The position numbers were made by a program, and so were the translations under genes. A DNA stretch of 64,000 bases. Origin: Yersinia enterocolitica subsp. enterocolitica. Lineage in GTDB: Bacteria > Pseudomonadota > Gammaproteobacteria > Enterobacterales > Enterobacteriaceae. The notes below the pieces were generated by a model that was not told where the DNA came from, did no database searches, and saw only the letters and a list, made by a program, of their open reading frames with translations. The stretch lies in NCBI RefSeq assembly GCF_901472495.1, contig NZ_LR590469.1:2232001-2296000 (forward strand). The letters run 5' to 3'. Shown in pieces: positions 32,840 to 41,348 of the stretch (positions are counted from its first letter, which is position 1; each line of letters begins with the position of its first letter).

Positions 32840-33811
32840 ATGAATGCAATAAAAACGATAAAACACGTTAGCGCCATCAATTGGAATAAAATTGAAGACG
32901 ATAAAGACCTGGAAGTATGGAACCGCCTGACGGCTAACTTTTGGTTGCCGGAAAAAGTCCCGCTTTCAAATGACATTCCTTCTTGGGCCAAACTAACGGC
33001 TGATGAACAGCAACTGACTATTCGGGTTTTTACCGGGCTGACATTGCTCGATACTATTCAAAATACGCTGGGTGCACCGGCGCTGATTAAAGATGCCATC
33101 ACCCCCCATGAGGAAGCGGTATTTTCTAATATCAGCTTTATGGAAGCCGTGCACGCCCGCTCTTATAGTTCCATATTCTCTACCCTGTGTATGACATCGG
33201 ATGTGGACGAGGCCTATCGCTGGAGTGAGGAGAATGGCCCACTGCAAAAGAAAGCAGATATTATCCTGCAGCATTATAATAATGACGACCCACTGAAGAA
33301 GAAAATTGCCAGTGTATTTCTGGAATCATTTCTATTCTATTCCGGATTCTATTTACCTATGTATTGGTCAAGCCGCGCCAGATTAACCAATACCGCAGAT
33401 CTTATTCGGCTGATTATTCGCGATGAGGCAGTTCATGGCTATTATATCGGCTATAAATTCCAGAAAGGATTGGAGAAAGTAGATAATAATCGCCGTCAGG
33501 AAATAAAGAATTTCGCTTTCGATTTGTTACAGGACTTATATGACAATGAAATACACTATACAGAGAGCCTATATGATGGGGTTGGCTGGACAGAAGATGT
33601 CAAAAAATTCCTCCATTACAATGCCAATAAAGCATTAATGAATTTGGGTTATGAAGCCCTATTCCCCGCCAGTCAAGCTAATGTCAACCCGGCCATTTTG
33701 GCAGCATTATCACCCAATGCTGATGAAAATCACGATTTCTTCTCTGGCTCAGGTTCGTCATATGTGATCGGTAAAGCGGTCAATACTGAGGACGAAGACT
33801 GGGATTTCTAA
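32840..33811 (+). CDS. nrdF: Class Ib ribonucleotide reductase beta subunit NrdF
   Basis: Radical-generating subunit of 323 residues, starting at ATG 32840 with AAGGA upstream (a TTG two codons earlier is less likely). Dimetal ligands are visible in the expected order: Asp in LTLLDTIQN near residue 71, Glu and His in FMEAVHARSYS near 102-105, and Glu and His of IRDEAVHGYYIGYKF near 196-200. The radical Tyr lies in HARSYSSIFSTLC. The C-terminal tail binds NrdE. It closes the nrdHIEF operon. Confidence 0.95.
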   Translation: MNAIKTIKHVSAINWNKIEDDKDLEVWNRLTANFWLPEKVPLSNDIPSWAKLTADEQQLTIRVFTGLTLLDTIQNTLGAPALIKDAITPHEEAVFSNISFMEAVHARSYSSIFSTLCMTSDVDEAYRWSEENGPLQKKADIILQHYNNDDPLKKKIASVFLESFLFYSGFYLPMYWSSRARLTNTADLIRLIIRDEAVHGYYIGYKFQKGLEKVDNNRRQEIKNFAFDLLQDLYDNEIHYTESLYDGVGWTEDVKKFLHYNANKALMNLGYEALFPASQANVNPAILAALSPNADENHDFFSGSGSSYVIGKAVNTEDEDWDF

Positions 33812-33831
33812 GCTTTTCTACCCCACAAAAA

Positions 33832-33862
33832 CTCCCCTTTTCGCTAATATAACAAAGGGGAA
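33832..33862. terminator. Candidate terminator downstream of nrdF
   Basis: Stem CCCCTTT (33834-33840) and AAAGGGG (33854-33860) 22 bp after the nrdF stop. The stem is GC-rich at its base but the following run is not uniformly T, so efficiency is uncertain. Confidence 0.45.
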
Positions 33863-34306
33863 CTCCCCCTCGCTGGCGACCAGGGCAAGATGGCCGGATT
33901 GCCCCAGCCAAATCTAAAACTTCATCTTATCCCCCATTTGGCTACAGGCCAGAGTATCAGGGGGATTCAGCACTTTCATTGCAGGAAATACATTATCAAT
34001 AATATTGCACATATATTTCCTATATATGTGCAATATTCACACTATTTACACTCAAATTAGCCATTAGATTCATTATCAATATTAGTCAATTTATCTAAAG
34101 TAAAAAACCATAGTATTAACGCAGGTAAATTAACAAGTTAAAAACTTATATATTGGGATGAGGACTATTGCAAAAATGATTATAGGAACATTGAGGGTTG
34201 TCTCAGATTCTCATTGTGTTAGGGTATATGGCGCTCTATTTTTTCATCAGGATAATATTGATCGAATAAACATAATTCAAAATTGACAGAGGAATACACC
34301 AGCTGC
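33863..34306. other. proV upstream region with a 16-bp inverted repeat
   Basis: An AT-rich region of about 440 bp upstream of proV. It holds a perfect 16-bp inverted repeat at 34001-34016 and 34022-34037 (AATATTGCACATATAT and its complement) with a 5-nt loop TTCCT. AT-rich proU promoters are osmotically controlled and H-NS-bound in E. coli. No further ORF or RNA gene is supported. Confidence 0.55.
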
Positions 34307-35506
34307 ATGGCAATTAAACTCGAAGTAAAGAACTTATATAAAATATTTGGTGAGCATCCAGAACGGGCTTTTAAACTGCTTGAATCAGGTAAGAATAAAG
34401 AGCAGATATTCGCCAAAACTGGTTTGTCCGTTGGCGTTAAAGATGCCAATCTGGCCATTGAAGAAGGCGAGATATTCGTCATCATGGGGTTATCCGGTTC
34501 CGGTAAATCCACCCTGGTACGCCTTCTCAATCGTCTGATAGAACCCACGCGTGGTGAAGTGCTGATCGACGGCGAAGATATTGCCAAAATATCTGATAGT
34601 GCCCTGCGCACCGTACGCCGAAATAAGATAAGCATGGTCTTCCAATCCTTTGCCTTAATGCCCCATCTGAATGTGCTCGATAACACCGCATTCGGTATGG
34701 AGTTAGCAGGCGTGCCGCAAGTGGAACGTCATGAAAAAGCCTTGGAAGCATTACGCCAGGTGAGTCTGGAAAGCTACGCTCATTCTTATCCCGACGAGTT
34801 GTCTGGTGGGATGCGCCAGCGCGTAGGTTTAGCCCGCGCAATGGCCAATAACCCCGATATCCTATTAATGGATGAAGCCTTCTCAGCACTCGACCCATTA
34901 ATTCGTACTGAAATGCAGGATGAATTGGTCAAGCTACAGGCCAGACATCAACGAACGATTGTCTTTATCTCTCATGATCTGGATGAAGCCATGCGTATCG
35001 GCGATCGCATTGCTATTATGCAAGGTGGCGAAGTAGTACAAGTCGGAACACCGGATGAAATACTGAATAATCCGGCCAATGACTATGTACGCACCTTCTT
35101 CCGTGGTGTCGATATCAGCCACGTCTTTAGTGCCAAGGATATCGCGCGTCGTCGTCCGGTATCCTTGATCCGTAAAACACCGGGTTTCGGCCCTCGTTCA
35201 GCGTTAAAACTGCTTCAGGATGAAGACCGCGATTACGGCTATGTGTTGGAGCGCGGGCAGAAGTTTATTGGCGTGGTATCGATAGATTCACTGAAAAAAG
35301 CATTGGCAGAGAACCAATCACTGGACAGTGCCTTATTGGCTGATCCAGCACCGGTTCCGGCAGATATGCCCCTCAGTGAGCTGATTTCACTGGTTGCACA
35401 AGCTCCGTGCGCGGTTCCTGTGGTTGGTGAAGACAACAGCTATATCGGTATTATTTCCAAAGCCATGCTGTTGCAGGCCTTAGATAAGGAGACGCCAAAT
35501 GAGTGA
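34307..35506 (+). CDS. proV: Glycine betaine/proline ABC transporter ATPase ProV
   Basis: ATPase of the ProU osmoprotectant importer, 399 residues. Starts at ATG 34307 (MAIKLEVKNLYKIFGEHPER), matching E. coli; a TTG at 34283 is in frame but unnecessary. Walker A GLSGSGKSTLVRLL lies near 61-74, the signature DELSGGMRQRVGLARAM near 163-179, and Walker B ILLMDEAFSALDPL near 185-198. The C-terminal region has two CBS domains for ionic-strength sensing (from about 276). It overlaps proW by 8 bp. Confidence 0.96.
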   Translation: MAIKLEVKNLYKIFGEHPERAFKLLESGKNKEQIFAKTGLSVGVKDANLAIEEGEIFVIMGLSGSGKSTLVRLLNRLIEPTRGEVLIDGEDIAKISDSALRTVRRNKISMVFQSFALMPHLNVLDNTAFGMELAGVPQVERHEKALEALRQVSLESYAHSYPDELSGGMRQRVGLARAMANNPDILLMDEAFSALDPLIRTEMQDELVKLQARHQRTIVFISHDLDEAMRIGDRIAIMQGGEVVQVGTPDEILNNPANDYVRTFFRGVDISHVFSAKDIARRRPVSLIRKTPGFGPRSALKLLQDEDRDYGYVLERGQKFIGVVSIDSLKKALAENQSLDSALLADPAPVPADMPLSELISLVAQAPCAVPVVGEDNSYIGIISKAMLLQALDKETPNE

Positions 35507-36680
35507 TCAAATCCAAAGTAGCACCCCCGTAGACAGCAACCCATGGGCGACGGATGCAGCAACTTCAGCAGCACCGGTCGCGACCGACTCTGCCACTCAG
35601 ACCTTATCAGCCGCTGCTGACCCCTGGGGAGCGAGCATGGCCGAGGGTAGCCGTGCCGCAGGCAGCGCGAGTCATGAGGTTGCTTCTCAGGCCGTACAGA
35701 GCACTGCGACACAAAGTACCGATTGGCTAAACAGCGCTCCGGCAGCAGCGCCTGAACATTTCAGCCTGATGGACCCGTTCCATAACACCTGGGTGCCACT
35801 GGATTCGTGGGTTACCCAAGGTATTGATTGGGTGGTGCTGCACTTCCGCCCGCTGTTCCAAGGCATTCGCGTGCCGGTTGATTTCATTCTCAGTGGCTTC
35901 CAACACTTATTGCTGGGCATGCCAGCACCGGTGGCGATTCTGGTTTTCGCATTGATCGCCTGGCAGTTCTCTACCTTGGGGATGGGGGTGGCAACCTTAG
36001 TTTCCCTGATTGCCATCGGCGCGATTGGCGCGTGGTCGCAAGCGATGGTGACGCTGGCACTGGTTCTGACTTCGCTGTTCTTCTGTATTCTTATCGGGCT
36101 ACCGCTCGGGATATGGTTGGCGCGTAGTAATAACGCTGCACGAATTATTCGGCCTTTACTGGATGCAATGCAGACCACGCCAGCCTTCGTTTATCTGGTG
36201 CCCATTGTCATGCTATTCGGTATTGGTAATGTCCCGGGTGTCGTGGTGACCATTATCTTTGCCCTACCCCCCATTGTTCGCCTGACTATTTTGGGTATTA
36301 AGCAAGTACCGGCAGATCTTATAGAAGCTGCTGAGTCCTTCGGCGCGAATCCACGCCAGATGCTGTTCAAGGTGCAATTACCGCTGGCGATGCCAACCAT
36401 CATGGCTGGTGTCAACCAGACCTTAATGCTTGCATTGTCGATGGTGGTTATTGCTTCAATGATTGCCGTTGGTGGGTTGGGCCAGATGGTGCTGCGCGGT
36501 ATTGGTCGCCTTGATATGGGGCTAGCCGCTGTCGGTGGTGTCGGTATCGTGATTCTGGCAATTATCCTTGACCGCCTGACCCAATCATTAGGCCGTGACC
36601 GCCGCAGCAAAGGCGTTGGCCGCTGGTATGCCACTGGCCCTATCGGGCTAATCACCAAACCATTGCGTAACAACAAGTAA
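35499..36680 (+). CDS. proW: Glycine betaine/proline ABC transporter permease ProW
   Basis: Inner-membrane permease of 393 residues, roughly 40 more than E. coli ProW. The extra length is in the N-terminal soluble region, which is rich in Ala, Ser, Thr and Gln (ATDAATSAAPVATDSATQTL...) before LMDPFHNTWVPLDSWV near residue 90. The membrane domain follows with multiple helices and the EAA loop (DLIEAAESFGANPRQMLFKVQLPLAMPTIM). It overlaps proV and is followed by proX after a 155-bp spacer with hairpin-forming sequence. Confidence 0.95.
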   Translation: MSDQIQSSTPVDSNPWATDAATSAAPVATDSATQTLSAAADPWGASMAEGSRAAGSASHEVASQAVQSTATQSTDWLNSAPAAAPEHFSLMDPFHNTWVPLDSWVTQGIDWVVLHFRPLFQGIRVPVDFILSGFQHLLLGMPAPVAILVFALIAWQFSTLGMGVATLVSLIAIGAIGAWSQAMVTLALVLTSLFFCILIGLPLGIWLARSNNAARIIRPLLDAMQTTPAFVYLVPIVMLFGIGNVPGVVVTIIFALPPIVRLTILGIKQVPADLIEAAESFGANPRQMLFKVQLPLAMPTIMAGVNQTLMLALSMVVIASMIAVGGLGQMVLRGIGRLDMGLAAVGGVGIVILAIILDRLTQSLGRDRRSKGVGRWYATGPIGLITKPLRNNK

Positions 36681-36689
36681 TTTCAATTC

Positions 36690-36812
36690 ATTACGCTCAA
36701 ATTTAAGCGTAATTGTCGCAGACAGTTTGGGCACGGACAGCGCGCAATCACCGCAGCGTACACGTAGTACGTGAGGATGATGAGCACTGCCCAGGTTCAA
36801 ACTGGCAAGTAA
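36690..36812 (+). repeat. Hairpin-forming spacer between proW and proX
   Basis: It begins with a small hairpin (ATTACGCT...AGCGTAAT at 36690-36713). A long imperfect palindrome follows, where CAGTTTGGGC near 36723 pairs with GCCCAGGTTCAAACTG near 36790, enclosing CGTACACGTAGTACGTGAGG. I recall the latter string from many Yersinia intergenic regions, so it is probably a dispersed repeat. As RNA it would be a large stem-loop between the permease and binding-protein coding regions. Confidence 0.6.
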
Positions 36813-36835
36813 AATAGCTTAAGATGGGGAAAATT

Positions 36836-37840
36836 ATGCGTAAGACCGGAATTTGGGTGTTAGCCCTCACCACACTGATCAGTACTCAGTTATCCGCCGC
36901 AGAATTACCGGGCAAAGGCATCACTGTCCAACCGCTGCAAAGCACCATTTCGGAAGAAACCTTCCAGACCTCGCTGGTCAATAAAGCGCTGGAGAAGCTC
37001 GGTTACGACGTCCAACCCACCAAAGAGGTTGATTACAATGTCGCTTACTCTTCTATTGCCGCAGGTGATGCCACTTATCTGGCGGTAAACTGGGAGCCGC
37101 TGCATAATGATCAATACGCAGCCGCAGGTGGTGATGCCAAATTCTACCGTCAGGGTAACTTTATTGAAGGGCTGGCACAGGGCTATTTGATCGACAAAAA
37201 AACCGCCGATAAATACCACATCACCAATATTGAGCAGTTAAAAGATCCGAAAATTGCCAAACTGTTTGATGCCAATAACGACGGCAAAGCCGATCTCACC
37301 GGCTGTAATCCGGGCTGGGGTTGTGAAGCTCCGATTAACCACCAGATCCAAGCCTATGGCCTCAGCGATACGGTAACCCACAATCAGGGTAACTATGCCG
37401 CCATGATTGCCGATACCATCACGCGCTACAAAGAAGGCAAGCCAATCCTGTATTACACCTGGACGCCATATTGGGTCAGCGACGTACTGGTTCCCGGCCG
37501 TGATGTAGTGTGGTTACAGGTGCCGTTCTCTTCCCTGCCGGATAAAACTATCGACACCCAGCTTTCTAACGGAGCGAACTACGGCTTCCCACCGAGTGTG
37601 ATGCATATTGTCGCCAACAAAAAATGGGCTGAAGCTAACCCTGCCGCCGCCAAGCTGTTCTCCATTATGAAGTTATCAATTAATGATGTGAATGCTCAGA
37701 ACATGCGGATGCATGCCGGTGAATCCTCAGATGCCGATATCGAACGTCATGTGAATGGTTGGATCCAAGCTCATCAGTCAACCTTTGATGGCTGGGTGAA
37801 AACAGCCGCTGAAGCGGGTAATGCGAAAGCTACGCAGTAA
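36836..37840 (+). CDS. proX: Periplasmic glycine betaine-binding protein ProX
   Basis: A 334-residue periplasmic binding protein for glycine betaine and proline betaine. The start is ATG 36836 after GGGGAAAATT. A signal peptide MRKTGIWVLALTTLISTQLSA is followed by AELPGKGITVQPLQSTISEE. Trp residues expected for the aromatic betaine cage occur in VNWEPLHNDQYA near residue 86, the disulfide Cys pair in DLTGCNPGWGCEAPINHQ and a Trp cluster in YYTWTPYWVSDVLVPGRDVV. Last gene of proU. Confidence 0.95.
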   Translation: MRKTGIWVLALTTLISTQLSAAELPGKGITVQPLQSTISEETFQTSLVNKALEKLGYDVQPTKEVDYNVAYSSIAAGDATYLAVNWEPLHNDQYAAAGGDAKFYRQGNFIEGLAQGYLIDKKTADKYHITNIEQLKDPKIAKLFDANNDGKADLTGCNPGWGCEAPINHQIQAYGLSDTVTHNQGNYAAMIADTITRYKEGKPILYYTWTPYWVSDVLVPGRDVVWLQVPFSSLPDKTIDTQLSNGANYGFPPSVMHIVANKKWAEANPAAAKLFSIMKLSINDVNAQNMRMHAGESSDADIERHVNGWIQAHQSTFDGWVKTAAEAGNAKATQ

Positions 37841-37894
37841 ATCCTAAATGGGTTTATTGATCTGTTACCCAAGGGGGGAGTTCTATTATTTTGC

Positions 37895-38170
37895 CCCCTG
37901 CGGCTTCAAGTCCGAAGAGTATACCCAAAGTAATTGGAGTTGCAGGTAGGCAGCAAGTGAATGCATCCCAATGAGCTTACCCAAGTAAGTGATTTGGGTA
38001 AGTGAGCGTAGCTAACACCCCTGCGGCTTCAAGTCCGAAGAGTATACCCAAAGTAATTGGAGTTGCAGGTAGGCAGCAAGTGAATGCATCCCAATGAGCT
38101 TACCCAGGTAAGTGATTTGGGTAAGTGAGCGTAGCTAACACCCCTGCGGCTTCAAGTACGAAGGGTATAG
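37895..38170 (+). repeat. Tandem ERIC elements (123-bp period)
   Basis: The block beginning CCCCTGCGGCTTCAAG starts at 37895, 38018 and 38141, a period of exactly 123 bp. Each full unit carries ERIC hallmarks: GGAGTTGCAGGTAGGCAGCA AGTGAATGCATCCCAATGAGCTTACCC and AAGTAAGTGATTTGGGTAAGTGAGCG (compare ERIC2 AAGTAAGTGACTGGGGTGAGCG). The two complete units differ at one position (CCAAGTAAG versus CCAGGTAAG). The array lies between proX and the terminator of the convergent tRNA-Asp unit. Confidence 0.9.
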
Positions 38171-38177
38171 ATACAAC

Positions 38178-38208
38178 AAAGCCCTGAGTTAGCAATAACT
38201 CAGGGCTT
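38178..38208 (-). terminator. Terminator after tRNA-Asp
   Basis: Strong stem AAGCCCTGAGTTA/TAACTCAGGGCTT with GCAA loop, 9 bp beyond the tRNA 3' end in the minus direction, followed by TTGTTG. Confidence 0.85.
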
Positions 38209-38216
38209 CTGAATGT

Positions 38217-38293
38217 TGGCGGTGCGGACGGGACTCGAACCCGCGACCCCCGGCGTGACAGGCCGGTATTCTAACCGACTGAACTACCGCACC
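38217..38293 (-). tRNA. aspV: tRNA-Asp (GTC), aspV position
   Basis: A 77-nt tRNA on the minus strand with encoded CCA. The anticodon GTC sits in CCTGTCACG. The T-arm GGGTTCGAGTC and D-arm GTTCAGTCGGTTAGA are normal, and the acceptor stem GGTGCGG/CCGCACC is complete with discriminator G. It is downstream of dnaQ, as aspV is in E. coli. It differs from the second tRNA-Asp at 63143-63219 at several stem positions. Confidence 0.96.
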
Positions 38294-38421
38294 ACGCTGC
38301 TGTTCCGGTTAAGAACGAGTGGAATATTACGTATGCAATACAATCTCGTCAACACTTTTTCCAGTAAAATAAACCGTTTGCACAGTTTTTCATCTGGATA
38401 TCACTTTATTCAGCGTTGGCA

Positions 38422-39204
38422 CTATTTTTCTGCGCTTATGCTGTCGTCCGTCTCTAGTGGCATACGCCAGAGACAGCTGCCGCCCTTTTTCATCACCAAA
38501 TCCAGACGTGATTCATGAGCGGCTATTTCATCTTCAGTAGCATAGATTATTTTCAACCCAGATGCTGGCCGAGTGATACGTTGAATATCTTCTGAAGACT
38601 CATTCTGCGTCTGATCGCCTTCCATTGAAAAAGACAATGACGTCTGACCACCGGTCATCGCCAGATAAACTTCTGCCAGAATCTCGGCATCGAGTAACGC
38701 GCCGTGCAAAGTTCGCTTGGTATTATCTATCTGGTAGCGGTCACACAGAGCATCAAGATTATTTCGCTTGCCGGGGAACAAACGGCGTGCCAGCAACAAA
38801 CTATCGGTGATAGTACAGAAGGTTTCCGTTTTCGGGATATCCTGCTGCAACATGCGGAATTCGTAATCCATAAAGCCGATATCAAACGCTGCGTTATGAA
38901 TGATTAACTCAGCGCCGCGGATAAACTCAAGAAACTCCGGTGTAATATCGGCAAAGGTGGGCTTGTCGGCCAAAAACTCATCACTAATACCATGAACACC
39001 GTAAGCTTCCGGGTCTACCAACCGGTCAGGTTTGATATAAACATGGAAATTTCTACCGGTCAGACGGCGGTTGATCACTTCAACGGCACCAATCTCAATA
39101 ATCTTATGGCCTTCATAATGAACGCCCAGCTTATTCATACCGGTGGTTTCTGTATCCAGAACAATCTGTCTGGTAGGGGTACCTTGCATATTGCCAGTGC
39201 TCAT
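38422..39204 (-). CDS. dnaQ: DNA polymerase III epsilon subunit (3'-5' proofreading exonuclease)
   Basis: Replicative proofreading exonuclease of the DEDDh family, 260 residues. ExoI is IVLDTETTG with Asp17 and Glu19. ExoII is in IIHNAAFDIGFMDYE near residue 108, and ExoIII is the HGALLDAEILAEVYL near 167-181 with the catalytic His and Asp. The C-terminal QTSLSFS...IQRITRPASGLKIIYAT binds the alpha subunit. It is divergent from rnhA with overlapping promoters, as in E. coli, and ends 129 bp before tRNA-Asp on the same strand. Confidence 0.96.
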   Translation of the reverse strand: MSTGNMQGTPTRQIVLDTETTGMNKLGVHYEGHKIIEIGAVEVINRRLTGRNFHVYIKPDRLVDPEAYGVHGISDEFLADKPTFADITPEFLEFIRGAELIIHNAAFDIGFMDYEFRMLQQDIPKTETFCTITDSLLLARRLFPGKRNNLDALCDRYQIDNTKRTLHGALLDAEILAEVYLAMTGGQTSLSFSMEGDQTQNESSEDIQRITRPASGLKIIYATEDEIAAHESRLDLVMKKGGSCLWRMPLETDDSISAEK

Positions 39205-39263
39205 AGCGCTCGTTTATGTCAGACTTAAGGTTTAATGAAACAGATAGGAAGAGTCTACCAGAG

Positions 39264-39728
39264 ATGACTAAACAGGTAGAAATTTTCACCGATGGATCTT
39301 GCCTTGGCAATCCAGGCCCCGGTGGTTACGGCGCAATTTTGCGTTACAAACAACATGAAAAAACCTTTAGCGCTGGCTATTTCCTGACAACAAACAACCG
39401 CATGGAGCTAATGGCCGCTATCGTCGCGCTGGAGGCGTTGACCTCACCTTGTGAAGTCACACTCAGCACCGACAGCCAATATGTACGCCAGGGGATTACT
39501 CAGTGGATTCATAACTGGAAAAAACGCGGTTGGAAAACCACCGACCGCAAACCGGTGCGTAATGTCGACTTATGGCAACGTCTTGATTTGGCTATCCAAA
39601 CTCACGTAATTCAATGGGAATGGGTAAAAGGCCATGCGGGACATCCGGAAAACGAGCGTTGTGATGAACTAGCCCGTGAAGGCGCAAACTCACCGACGTT
39701 AGAAGATACCGGTTATAATCCCGATTGA
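39264..39728 (+). CDS. rnhA: Ribonuclease HI
   Basis: Degrades RNA in RNA-DNA hybrids. The 154-residue protein starts at ATG 39264 (MTKQVEIFTDGSCLGNPGPG). The catalytic carboxylates are Asp10 in FTDGSC, Glu48 in NNRMELMAA, Asp70 in LSTDSQYV, and Asp134 in ENERCDELA. The basic protrusion HNWKKRGWKT is present. The ATG at 39216 in frame lies in the dnaQ-rnhA divergent promoter and was not chosen. Confidence 0.97.
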   Translation: MTKQVEIFTDGSCLGNPGPGGYGAILRYKQHEKTFSAGYFLTTNNRMELMAAIVALEALTSPCEVTLSTDSQYVRQGITQWIHNWKKRGWKTTDRKPVRNVDLWQRLDLAIQTHVIQWEWVKGHAGHPENERCDELAREGANSPTLEDTGYNPD

Positions 39729-39755
39729 CCCTTCTTACTTGACGTGACTGTATCA

Positions 39756-40475
39756 TCAAGGTTGGTCGCGATAGCTTTTGGTGGCACCCACTGCCCGACT
39801 AAACCAAGGTTTACGCGCGCCGAACTTCATCGGATTAAACGTTAACGGAATAGTGCGTTTGCGGGCAACAATCAAGCTGACACACCCCAACGCCGGCAGA
39901 TGGGTGCTGATAAAGCGCCCACCTTCTTTATGCCACGGCAACACATGAAAGCGCGACAAATATAAAACTTCATAATTTAATAAACTGAGCCAATCCAATA
40001 AGCGCATTTGAGTAAACATGCGGCTAACATGGGGTTGCCGCTGGCGCAATAACGGCACCAACTTCCCTGCCCCTAAGAGACTCATGGGATTAAAGTTGCT
40101 GATAACCAACCAGCCGTCATCAATCAGCACCCGATCCACCTCACGTAAAATGCGGTGCGGATCAGCAGCATAGGCTAAAGTATGGGACAGTAAGCAAGCA
40201 TCGACCGATTTTTCAGCAAAAGGTAACTGATATGGGCTGGCAAGCACCTGCATATTTTTGCCCTGCTCCCCCACATTTACCTGATGGGAGATAGCGCATT
40301 TATCGCTGGCAATTTCAGCACTCAAATGGCCTATCTTCAGTAAGTGGAAACCAAAGAATTTCGGCCACCAAGGCTGCAACTGCTGTTCAATTGCCGCACG
40401 ATAATACTCTCCCCAAGGTAACTCAGCCCAACATGCGGGCGCATCGATCTTTTGGCGTGTTTGTGCTGGTTTCAT
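39756..40475 (-). CDS. yafS: YafS-type SAM-dependent methyltransferase
   Basis: A 239-residue protein of the class I methyltransferase fold. The SAM-binding core is degraded at motif I, but the downstream parts are evident: LPFAEKSVDACLLSHTLAYAADPHRILREVDRVLIDDGWLVISNFNPMSLL near residues 88-138. Its substrate is unknown. It lies between convergent rnhA and divergent gloB, as yafS does in E. coli, which is the basis for the symbol. Confidence 0.88.
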   Translation of the reverse strand: MKPAQTRQKIDAPACWAELPWGEYYRAAIEQQLQPWWPKFFGFHLLKIGHLSAEIASDKCAISHQVNVGEQGKNMQVLASPYQLPFAEKSVDACLLSHTLAYAADPHRILREVDRVLIDDGWLVISNFNPMSLLGAGKLVPLLRQRQPHVSRMFTQMRLLDWLSLLNYEVLYLSRFHVLPWHKEGGRFISTHLPALGCVSLIVARKRTIPLTFNPMKFGARKPWFSRAVGATKSYRDQP

Positions 40476-40521
40476 GTTTTAACTTCTTCTTTCAAACTGT
40501 TGCCAATAAAAGAGGTATCTA

Positions 40522-41277
40522 ATGAATCTTATCAGCATTCCAGCATTTCAAGACAATTACATTTGGCTATTGGCCGACGAACAAAAACACTGTGTCATTG
40601 TTGACCCCGGTGAATCAGCCCCCGTGCTGGCCGCACTGAGTCAAGGCCAGTACCTTCCTCAGGCCATCTTATTAACCCATCATCATAACGATCACGTTGG
40701 GGGTGTCGCTGATTTGCGCCGCCATTTCCCCGAAATTCCGGTCTATGGACCACAAGAAACCGCAAATAAAGGCGCGACAATTATGGTAACTGGGGGTGAT
40801 CACCTGAGTATTGGCGGCCAAAACTACCAGGTTATTGCCGTTCCCGGCCACACACTTGAGCACATCGCATACTACAGCAAACCTTATCTTTTCTGTGGTG
40901 ATACACTGTTTTCCGCCGGCTGCGGCAGACTATTTGAGGGCACTCCGGCGCAAATGTACGCGTCTATTCAACAGCTCGCACAACTCCCTGATGAAACCTT
41001 AATTTGCAGCGCGCATGAATATACTCTCGCAAATCTTAAGTTTGCCCGTTTTATTCTGCCCTCAGATCAAGACATTGCTACATATCAGCAGCAAATCATG
41101 CAATTACGAGCAAAAAACCAACCTAGCTTACCGGTAAAATTGCAAATTGAGCGGAAAATTAATGTTTTTTTACGTTGTGATGACATTGATTTACAAAGAA
41201 AAATAGGCGTAATATCTCCACCAAACTCACTTGTCTCAGTTTTTTCCGAATTACGTGCACAGAAAGACCGCTTCTGA
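40522..41277 (+). CDS. gloB: Hydroxyacylglutathione hydrolase (glyoxalase II)
   Basis: Second enzyme of methylglyoxal detoxification, hydrolysing S-D-lactoylglutathione. The 251-residue metallo-beta-lactamase fold protein has the dinuclear metal motif LLTHHHNDHVGGVAD near 51-65. Further metal ligands are the His in VPGHTLEH near 110, the Asp in FCGDTLFSAGCGRLF near 127 and the His in SAHEYT near 165. Starts at ATG 40522 with GAGGTA upstream. Divergent from yafS. Confidence 0.95.
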   Translation: MNLISIPAFQDNYIWLLADEQKHCVIVDPGESAPVLAALSQGQYLPQAILLTHHHNDHVGGVADLRRHFPEIPVYGPQETANKGATIMVTGGDHLSIGGQNYQVIAVPGHTLEHIAYYSKPYLFCGDTLFSAGCGRLFEGTPAQMYASIQQLAQLPDETLICSAHEYTLANLKFARFILPSDQDIATYQQQIMQLRAKNQPSLPVKLQIERKINVFLRCDDIDLQRKIGVISPPNSLVSVFSELRAQKDRF

Positions 41278-41348
41278 GCTTTTAGTTGTGTTTTTTATCG
41301 AAGCAAAGTATGATTGGTCGTCTTTTAAGCAACTACATTGACACACAC

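Noticed and set aside
38211..38520. 101-codon plus-strand ORF across tRNA-Asp
   Set aside because: It overlaps a complete tRNA and the end of dnaQ on the other strand.
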